Shown piece after piece: positions 7,532-13,749 of a stretch of 19,273 bases of DNA. The notes under the pieces are model-generated. The model ran no database searches and was not told the origin of the DNA. It saw only the letters and a list, made by a program, of their open reading frames with translations. How positions within the stretch are numbered: position 1 is the first letter of the stretch; the number at the start of each line of letters is the position of its first letter. The translations under genes were made by a program, and so were the position numbers. The DNA is taken from assembly GCA_964567845.1 (NCBI GenBank), contig CAZMOG010000034.1, forward strand, positions 1 to 19,273, written 5' to 3'. The DNA comes from RGIG9079 sp964567845 (GTDB taxonomy: Bacteria; Bacteroidota; Bacteroidia; Bacteroidales; Marinifilaceae).

Positions 7532-8802
7532 AGTGGTTGTTCAGTGCTACGCTTTTGTGCGATTAAAAATAGAGCTCCCGGAATAAAAATTACTGCTGCA
7601 ACAAAGTATAGTGCAGTGGATAGATTGGTTTGCGAGTCATTGGTGTAGTTGTCGCAAATCCATCCTGCAACCGGGAATATTATCGAAAATACAATTCTTA
7701 TTACAAAGTTACGAATCGACAAAACAGTTGCTCTCATTTCCGGATGTGTCTGTCGGTTGATGTATCCCTTTAAGAGTGGGGTTACGAAACCTCGCACAAT
7801 ATAGAAGAAGAGCAATGAAAGCAAACATAAAGCTCCCATCTTAACTGCGAATGGGTTATTAAACTCTCCTAAATATGGGATGAGCATGGCAGTTACCAAA
7901 TATCCAAGAGTAATAAATATAAGGATAAGTATGTATGCCTTTGTTATTCCGAAGAGTTTTGTAAGGTAGTCTGAGTAGAGCGATGCAATGCCTACAATCA
8001 TGTTCAATGCAGTCCAGATTATACCGGTCCATAGGGTGTTCATGTTGCTGTAATCAAGGCTCTTCATATCTCCACCTGGGAACATGACTCCCAAAATTGC
8101 CAATACCATCCATGCCATTGTCAGTGTTGCCGCTCCGATTACTCCTGAAAAGAGTATGTCGTATCGTAGGCGAGGATTATCGACTAACGAGAAGCGGATA
8201 ATTTTCCAGATACTTGCCAATGGATTGCTGATAGGGCGTTTTGTGTCGAGTTCTTTTAGCATAAATGCTGCAGGAATACCGATAAAGGCAACACAGCATT
8301 GTGCATAGAAGTTGTAACGAAGTGACAGGATTGCAATTGCTCCGCCAAGCACTCCGGCAATTGCCTCTGAAATGTTGCCGGTCATTGTTACCCGACCCTC
8401 ATATTTCAGATACTCCTCTTCGCGTTTCTCTTGCATAAGAGAGTCATAGAGCAGGGCAGAGTCGGCTCCCGAGAGCATACTTTGGCCAATTCCTAATATT
8501 ATCTCTGCTATAAGGAACATGGCAAAGCTTGCTGTGAGCGAATAGACCAGAAAGCCTAAGAATGTTGCCAATACTCCGACTATCAGACAGTTTTTTCTGC
8601 CCCATGAGTCGGCTAAGTAACTTGTTGGTATGTCAAGAATTACAGGTACTAACGAATATACCGCTTTCAGTATACTTATATCTTCAAGGGTGCAGCCGTT
8701 GTCGCTGTAAAACAGGTACAATATGGGCATTACCAAGGAGAACCATTTTGCCACCTTGATTACATAAAGACACCTGATATTTCTTGTAATTACGCTCTGC
8801 AT
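7528..8802 (-). CDS. Major facilitator superfamily transporter, substrate unknown
   Basis: The 424-residue protein is hydrophobic throughout, consistent with about 12 membrane helices. The signature loop between helices 2 and 3 is visible as 'YLADSWGRKN' (62-71, compare DxxGRK/R). 'LGIGQSMLSGADSALLYDSL' follows in helix 4 and the 4-5 loop, a pattern seen in drug/H+ antiporter-like and other MFS exporters. A central soluble linker ('DTKRPISNPLASIWK', about 185-205) separates the two halves, and a short basic tail ends the protein. The substrate and direction of transport cannot be inferred. The gene precedes topB with a 4-base ATGA overlap, so the two are probably one transcript despite having no obvious shared role. 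The start codon lies only about 8 bases beyond a good -7 promoter element, which would make the mRNA nearly leaderless. Confidence 0.85.
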   Translation of the reverse strand: MQSVITRNIRCLYVIKVAKWFSLVMPILYLFYSDNGCTLEDISILKAVYSLVPVILDIPTSYLADSWGRKNCLIVGVLATFLGFLVYSLTASFAMFLIAEIILGIGQSMLSGADSALLYDSLMQEKREEEYLKYEGRVTMTGNISEAIAGVLGGAIAILSLRYNFYAQCCVAFIGIPAAFMLKELDTKRPISNPLASIWKIIRFSLVDNPRLRYDILFSGVIGAATLTMAWMVLAILGVMFPGGDMKSLDYSNMNTLWTGIIWTALNMIVGIASLYSDYLTKLFGITKAYILILIFITLGYLVTAMLIPYLGEFNNPFAVKMGALCLLSLLFFYIVRGFVTPLLKGYINRQTHPEMRATVLSIRNFVIRIVFSIIFPVAGWICDNYTNDSQTNLSTALYFVAAVIFIPGALFLIAQKRSTEQPL

Positions 8803-8810
8803 ACAATCTG

Positions 8811-8818
8811 CAAAGGTA
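8811..8818 (-). promoter_or_regulatory. Bacteroidota -7 element for the MFS-topB pair
   Basis: The minus strand reads TACCTTTG, a full match to TAnnTTTG. With the usual spacing transcription would begin near 8806, about 3-4 bases before the ATG at 8802. No TTTG is found at the -33 position. Confidence 0.5.
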
Positions 8819-8823
8819 ATAAA

Positions 8824-8855
8824 ATTAGGAGTTGGAAGTGAATAGTTAGGAGTTA
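8824..8855 (+). repeat. Intergenic AGTTAGGAGT-type repeat, two degenerate units
   Basis: Two units, ATTAGGAGTTGG and AGTTAGGAGTTA, lie 20 bases apart between the divergent transporter and peptidase genes. The second shares the 14-mer GAATAGTTAGGAGT with the copy just after the GH2 gene. It occupies the position where a -33 element for the peptidase gene would be. Confidence 0.5.
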
Positions 8856-8870
8856 TTTAATGAAAATATA

Positions 8871-8878
8871 TATCTTTG
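8871..8878 (+). promoter_or_regulatory. Bacteroidota -7 element for the S46 peptidase gene
   Basis: TATCTTTG matches TAnnTTTG. The predicted start near 8883 gives a leader of about 38 bases that is rich in A, as is common in this phylum. No canonical -33 element is visible. Confidence 0.5.
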
Positions 8879-8920
8879 TGCAATTATGAAAAGGTGTTTT
8901 AAAATATTAAAAAACAAGAT

Positions 8921-11026
8921 ATGAAAAAGCTGATTTTAAGCGTGTTGGTGGCTGTGGCGGTTGTGTTGCAGGCACGTGCAGACGAGGGTATGTGGTTACC
9001 CTCGCTCGTAAAACAGAGAATTGGAGATATGCAGGCAAAGGGTTTTAAACTTAGTGCCGAAGATATCTATAGTATTAACAAGGCCTCTTTGAAAGATGCG
9101 GTGGTACTTTTCGGTCGTGGATGTACCGGCGAGTTGATTTCATCGCAGGGATTGTTGCTTACAAACCACCACTGCGGAGCAGGTCAGATTCAGGCACATA
9201 GTAGCGTGGAGCATGACTATTTGAAAGATGGTTTCTGGGCCATGTCTCAGGCTGAGGAGTTGGCAAATCCTGGATTGACCGTCAGTTTCCTTGAGCGTAT
9301 GGACGATGTTACCGACCAGGTACTTAAAGGTTACAAATCTTCTATGAGCGAGGCTGAAAGAGCTGCGTTGGTTAAGAGTAATAGTGAGAAGATTATCAAG
9401 AAGGCTATTGCCGAGGGTAATGGATTGAGAGCTACCGTTGAGGCCCTTTTCTATGGTAATCAGTACTTCCTGTTCCTGTACCGCGAGTATAAGGATGTAC
9501 GTTTGGTTGCAGCTCCACCTTCATCGATTGGAAGTTTCGGAGGCGATACGGATAACTGGATGTGGCCACGTCATACCGGCGATTTCTCTATCTTCAGAAT
9601 TTATGCAGACAAGGATAACAATCCTGCAGCATATTCGCCCGACAATCTTCCATATAAGCCAAAACGTCACTTTAAGGTGTCGGTTAAGGGTGTAAACGAG
9701 GGCGATTTTACCTTTATTTATGGTTTCCCCGGAAAGACTCAGGAGTATATCCATTCCGATGCAATTAAGTATATTGCCGAGGTTTCCGATCCTCATAAGA
9801 TTAATTTGAGAACCAAGCGTTTGGATGTACAGAATAAGTATATGGGAGAGAGTCAGAAGGTTAGAATCCAGTACTCTGCAAAGAATGCCAATGTTGCGAA
9901 TGCATGGAAAAAGTGGCAGGGCGAGGCTAAGGGTATCAACAAAATGAAGACCGTTGCCACAAAGCAGGCTTTCGAGAAGGAGTTTGATGTTTGGGCAAAG
10001 GAAACCGAGTACGAGGGTGTTGTTGGTAAGTTGGCTGATTTGTATGCTGCAATCGAGCCATATAACTTTGCTGCAGATTACTATGCCGAGACTGTTCGTG
10101 CCATTGAGTTGGCAAACCTTGCAAGCAATGTTGCAAAGATTTACAACGCTAAAGAGTTTAATGCAGGGGCTTTAAAGAGTGCCCTCGCCTCATTCTATAA
10201 AGATTACTATCTGCCAATCGATAAGGAGAGTTTTGTGGCAGTAATGGAGGTTTATGAGAAGAATATGAGCGATGAGTTCAAGCCTGCATATTACAAGGAG
10301 CAAATGGCAAAGTATGGTAGTGCATCTGCATGGGCCGAGGATATGTTTGCAAATTCGGTATTTGCAGATCAGACTCTTGCCGAGGCATTGAGCGCCGAGG
10401 ATAAGGAGTTGGTTTTGAATGATCCTGCATATATTTTCTTCAATGAATACTCTAAGTGGTACAACAGCGAAATTTTGCCTAAAGGTCAGGCTTTGAATCG
10501 TGATTTGCAGTTGTTGTATCGCGACTATATGCGAGGTCAGATGGAGTTTATGAAGGGTAAGAAGGATTTCTATCCCGATGCAAATTTGACTCTTCGTGTG
10601 GCATACGGTAATGTTAAGGGTTACTCTCCATCCGATGCTATATATTACTTCCCATACTCATCTTTAAAGGGTGTAATGGAGAAGGATAATCCTGAGATTT
10701 TCGACTACGATATTCCGCAGAAGTTGCGTGATATTTATGTTGCCAAGGATTACGGGCGTTGGGTAAATCAGAATGGTGAGGTACCTGTATGTTTCCTTGC
10801 CACAAACCACACAACAGGAGGTAATTCAGGTAGTCCGGTTATAAATGCCGACGGTAATTTGATTGGTATCAATTTCGACCGTGTTTGGGAGGGTACAATG
10901 AGCGATATTGCTTTTGACCCGGATTTCTGTAGAAACATTGCAACCGATATTCGTTACATTCTTTTTGTAATTGAGAAGATTGGTGGCGCAAGTTATTTGA
11001 TTGATGAGATGGATTTGGTTGAATAG
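8921..11026 (+). CDS. Secreted S46-family dipeptidyl peptidase, predicted DPP11-type (Asp/Glu-specific)
   Basis: S46 enzymes are periplasmic serine exopeptidases that remove dipeptides from extracellular peptides, feeding amino-acid-using Bacteroidales. A signal peptide ends at about ARA|D (20/21). The chymotrypsin-like triad is visible: H84 in 'LTNHHCGAGQIQ', D221 in 'MWPRHTGDFSIFRIY' and S636 in 'GGNSGSP'. The length of 701 matches characterised members (about 710-720). Specificity in this family follows the residue 18 positions after the catalytic serine: Gly in DPP7 (hydrophobic P1) and Arg in DPP11 (acidic P1). Here it is R654 in 'NFDRVWEG', so I predict cleavage after Asp/Glu. The gene has its own -7 element and is followed by an adenosine deaminase gene whose longest reading overlaps it by 26 bases. 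Confidence 0.93.
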   Translation: MKKLILSVLVAVAVVLQARADEGMWLPSLVKQRIGDMQAKGFKLSAEDIYSINKASLKDAVVLFGRGCTGELISSQGLLLTNHHCGAGQIQAHSSVEHDYLKDGFWAMSQAEELANPGLTVSFLERMDDVTDQVLKGYKSSMSEAERAALVKSNSEKIIKKAIAEGNGLRATVEALFYGNQYFLFLYREYKDVRLVAAPPSSIGSFGGDTDNWMWPRHTGDFSIFRIYADKDNNPAAYSPDNLPYKPKRHFKVSVKGVNEGDFTFIYGFPGKTQEYIHSDAIKYIAEVSDPHKINLRTKRLDVQNKYMGESQKVRIQYSAKNANVANAWKKWQGEAKGINKMKTVATKQAFEKEFDVWAKETEYEGVVGKLADLYAAIEPYNFAADYYAETVRAIELANLASNVAKIYNAKEFNAGALKSALASFYKDYYLPIDKESFVAVMEVYEKNMSDEFKPAYYKEQMAKYGSASAWAEDMFANSVFADQTLAEALSAEDKELVLNDPAYIFFNEYSKWYNSEILPKGQALNRDLQLLYRDYMRGQMEFMKGKKDFYPDANLTLRVAYGNVKGYSPSDAIYYFPYSSLKGVMEKDNPEIFDYDIPQKLRDIYVAKDYGRWVNQNGEVPVCFLATNHTTGGNSGSPVINADGNLIGINFDRVWEGTMSDIAFDPDFCRNIATDIRYILFVIEKIGGASYLIDEMDLVE

Positions 11027-12119
11027 ATACTTGATATTTATTCTAATAGGAGCGATTATGAGTTGTAGCGAGAAAAGTGAATATATGGACAAGGCCGTTT
11101 CCAATGAGAAGTTGGAGCAGCTTGATTGTTATGTCGATTTGCATCTGCATCTCGATGGCTCGTTATCGCTTGATATGGTCAAAACTCTTGCATCGGAGCT
11201 GGGCATGGATTTGCCTTACTCCGATGCAGAAATTTTATCAATGCTTCAGGTTGATGATGGTTGCAATGATTTAAACGAGTATCTTACAAAGTTCGATTTC
11301 CCGAACCGTTTTCTTCAAAGCGAGATGGGACTGAGCAAGGCGGTAGAACTGCTTGGATGTGAGCTTTTGGAGCAAGGGGTAATGTATGCCGAGATTCGTT
11401 TTGCTCCACAGAAACATTGCGAAGGAGGGTTGACTCAGCGCATGGCGGTACAGGCTGCGATTCGTGGAGCGGAGAGGAGTCCGATTCCGGTTACTTTGAT
11501 TCTTTGTTGTATGCGTGGCAATGATAACCACGAGGCAAATGTTGAGACCATCAATATTGCTGCAGAGTTCTATGGGCAGGGAGTTGGAGCTGTTGATATT
11601 GCTGGGGCCGAGGCTCTTTTCCCAACCGCAAACTTTCAGGATATTTTTGCTTTAGCCACAGAAAAGGGAATGCCTTTTACAATTCATGCGGGTGAGGCTT
11701 GTGGCCCTGAAAGCGTGTATAAGGCATTGGAGTTTGGAGCAAAGCGCATTGGTCATGGAGTGCGCTCGACCGAGAATGCCAAGCTTATGGAGAGGTTGGC
11801 TAAAGAGGGCGTCGTGCTGGAGTGTTGCCCGACAAGTAATCTGAATACAGCTATCTACAAAACATTAGCCAACTATCCATACAGGAAATTCTTTGATGCC
11901 GGGGTTAAGTTTACTGTCAATACCGACAATATGAGTGTCTCAAATACCACCATAAAGCGTGAATTTATCAAACTTAATAATGTATTCGGGATAACACCTA
12001 AAGAGTTAAAGGAACTGCTGACCAATGCGGTTAATGCAGCCTTTGCTACCAAAGAGCTTAAAGAAACTCTTAAAGATCGGATATACAACTGTTGTATAAT
12101 TTCTCAATCTCGGGAATAA
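11001..12119 (+). CDS. add: Adenosine deaminase, possibly a lipoprotein (start uncertain)
   Basis: This metal-dependent amidohydrolase deaminates adenosine or deoxyadenosine to inosine. In the 372-residue reading the metal ligands and catalytic residues are H48 and H50 ('DLHLHLDGS'), H229 and E232 ('HAGE'), H252 ('IGHG') and D309 ('VNTDN', in place of the animal-type NTDDP). The catalytic fold is complete. The start is unclear. From 11001 or 11004 the protein begins with Arg residues and a hydrophobic run ending 'GAIMSC', then 'SEKSEY', which looks like a Bacteroidota lipoprotein signal with lipid-bearing C22; this overlaps the peptidase gene by 26 bases. The alternatives are cytoplasmic starts at 11058, which has AGGAG five bases upstream, or at 11085, which aligns best with ordinary deaminases. 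The 3' end overlaps a convergent gene by 50 bases, and the last 13 or so residues look non-conserved. Confidence 0.88.
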   Translation: MMRWIWLNRYLIFILIGAIMSCSEKSEYMDKAVSNEKLEQLDCYVDLHLHLDGSLSLDMVKTLASELGMDLPYSDAEILSMLQVDDGCNDLNEYLTKFDFPNRFLQSEMGLSKAVELLGCELLEQGVMYAEIRFAPQKHCEGGLTQRMAVQAAIRGAERSPIPVTLILCCMRGNDNHEANVETINIAAEFYGQGVGAVDIAGAEALFPTANFQDIFALATEKGMPFTIHAGEACGPESVYKALEFGAKRIGHGVRSTENAKLMERLAKEGVVLECCPTSNLNTAIYKTLANYPYRKFFDAGVKFTVNTDNMSVSNTTIKREFIKLNNVFGITPKELKELLTNAVNAAFATKELKETLKDRIYNCCIISQSRE

Positions 12120-13617
12120 TAACAGGGTAGTTGTATGTTAGCTCTTGTATGTATTCATAATAATTTTTCTGCCGGCTCTTCTTTTGGACAAGTACATTCT
12201 TTAGATAGTGTTTTGCATTTTGTATTGCAACCAAAATGGCCCATAGTGATGGCTCTTGTTTACCTGTTATGACCATATCTGTGTTGAAAATTTTATTATT
12301 TTCTTCTTGAATTTTCTTTAATGGATTCTTTAAAGGGTAATAAACTCTGATTTTTGATTTGAAAATTTCAGGAAATAAAATTTTAGAGTATTGATATCTA
12401 TTAATAAGAAAGTAAAAGTTTGGTGTTGCCAAACATGCATTGTCATTATGCGGAGCTTGTTTTATAAACTCATACTCTTCAATATATGGATCTTTTTGAA
12501 ACTCATTTGCCAGAAATTCTCGTTCTGTTTTTGATAACAATGAATCTGCCATGTGCATCTCGACATGATAGTAGTAATCAAAAATCGCCTCGCTATATTC
12601 TAATTCTGTGATCAATTTTGCATAATACTGTTCTAATTGAGTAAATTGCTCCCTCCAGGCAACATAATCTATTAATTTGAGTTGTAACTCTTTCTCACTT
12701 TGTAATGCAGAACCAAACTGATTAAAACTCATATATTTGCACATATTGTATCTCTCCATATATGGTTTTGGCATACATATATCGAATATATTGTGATTTA
12801 CCAGTCGTTGACACTCCCATACCTCTTTATCTTTCGATGACATAGTCATATTAAGGTCTTTGTCGAAATAGAGCTCAGTTGTGCATCCCGGAACTGTATA
12901 GACTTCATAAAAAAGTGTATTGTTGTTGTCTTGTATGCGTAATTGTTCAAATTTAGGATGGTTAGCCTTAAATGATGTTTCAAATGTACCATCTGGATGA
13001 ATGTCAATTGTAACGGTTGAATCGCTATTTGTTATGACATTTCTTCGAGTCATTAGAATAGGTTTAAATCCGTCTTCTTTTGAATAATCCTCAATTCTCC
13101 CCTTTAAAACAACTGTACCTATGTTGTAAAATTGACGTTCAAACTCTTCTATGTCCGGTTTAGGCAAGTAATTCGGCACACGAATAGGGTTGTCACTACA
13201 ATGTACCCCTAATATACGAAAATCTCCTGTTTTGTAGCCCTCAATATAGTCAAAAAATTGGGTATTGACAGGCATTGGTTCAAAATATAACTTGAAGTCG
13301 GCATAACCGCACTCGGGAGTGATAAAAAGTTCTCCCGGGGTAACGCCTTCACCTCTAATTAATTTATACTCTTTTCCGTCTTGATCAATTAAGACTGTGT
13401 TTGGGTCTATTTTTACCCACCATGTTGGGATATGCTTTTCGTGAATATCCAAGATTGTTACACTATCTGTAAAATTTACGTTTGTAATTGTTATGCAATC
13501 TGTTGAAGAGTAGAGCCATTGTGGATTTTTGTATCCATGCTCCTCTGCCTGGGTACTTGAAATAGAAAGTATCAGGAATTCTACAATTAGAAGCTGCTTT
13601 AAAATTATTTTTTTCAT
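12070..13617 (-). CDS. Secreted TlpA-like protein lacking its thioredoxin domain (putative truncated form)
   Basis: The protein has 515 residues with a signal peptide (KK, hydrophobic 5-20, likely TQA|E at 24/25). The N-terminal 25-145 beta-rich part includes 'FKLYFEPMPVNTQFFDYIEG'. A second part (about 165-260) has 'GTVVLKGRIEDYS' and 'IDIHPDGTFETSF', and a long helical part runs from about 275 to the end. This layout matches the first two-thirds of large Bacteroidota TlpA-family proteins, which normally continue into a thioredoxin fold with a WCxxC site. No such domain or CxxC motif is present here. The gene stops inside the 3' end of the convergent deaminase gene (50-base overlap). Either it is a natural short relative or a deletion removed the last domain. 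The start is well supported by a promoter 20 bases upstream. It is AT-rich compared with its neighbours. The function is unknown. Confidence 0.75.
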   Translation of the reverse strand: MKKIILKQLLIVEFLILSISSTQAEEHGYKNPQWLYSSTDCITITNVNFTDSVTILDIHEKHIPTWWVKIDPNTVLIDQDGKEYKLIRGEGVTPGELFITPECGYADFKLYFEPMPVNTQFFDYIEGYKTGDFRILGVHCSDNPIRVPNYLPKPDIEEFERQFYNIGTVVLKGRIEDYSKEDGFKPILMTRRNVITNSDSTVTIDIHPDGTFETSFKANHPKFEQLRIQDNNNTLFYEVYTVPGCTTELYFDKDLNMTMSSKDKEVWECQRLVNHNIFDICMPKPYMERYNMCKYMSFNQFGSALQSEKELQLKLIDYVAWREQFTQLEQYYAKLITELEYSEAIFDYYYHVEMHMADSLLSKTEREFLANEFQKDPYIEEYEFIKQAPHNDNACLATPNFYFLINRYQYSKILFPEIFKSKIRVYYPLKNPLKKIQEENNKIFNTDMVITGKQEPSLWAILVAIQNAKHYLKNVLVQKKSRQKNYYEYIQELTYNYPVIIPEIEKLYNSCISDL

Positions 13618-13636
13618 ATTCTCATAATTTATATTA

Positions 13637-13668
13637 CAAATTTACTATACAACGTTTAGTCATGCAAA
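13637..13668 (-). promoter_or_regulatory. Complete Bacteroidota promoter (-33 TTTG, -7 TAAATTTG) for the TlpA-like gene
   Basis: On the minus strand TTTG (13665-13668) is separated by 20 bases from TAAATTTG (13637-13644). This is the textbook TTTG-N19-21-TAnnTTTG arrangement of this phylum's primary sigma factor. The predicted start near 13632 leaves a leader of about 15 bases before the ATG at 13617. Confidence 0.7.
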
Positions 13669-13693
13669 AATGTAACATTTGAATTTAATATTT

Positions 13694-13701
13694 TAACTTT
13701 G
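13694..13701 (+). promoter_or_regulatory. Bacteroidota -7 element for the GH2 gene
   Basis: TAACTTTG matches TAnnTTTG, with a predicted start near 13706 and a leader of about 44 bases. The leader contains a small inverted repeat, ACAGT-AAG-ACTGT (13728-13740), ending nine bases before the ATG. The nearest TTTG (13678-13681) is only 12 bases upstream of the -7 element, so no proper -33 is seen. Confidence 0.45.
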
Positions 13702-13749
13702 TGATGCGGAATAATCAAAACAATAAAACAGTAAGACTGTAAAACAATA

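Noticed and set aside
7181..7648. 155-codon plus-strand frame across the topB/MFS junction
   Set aside because: It is antisense to two clear genes, Leu-rich and Val-rich without motif, and starts inside the topB Toprim region.
12054..12072. AAGAG / CTCTT pairing near the adenosine deaminase stop as a terminator
   Set aside because: It is a five-pair stem inside coding sequence with no T run on either strand.
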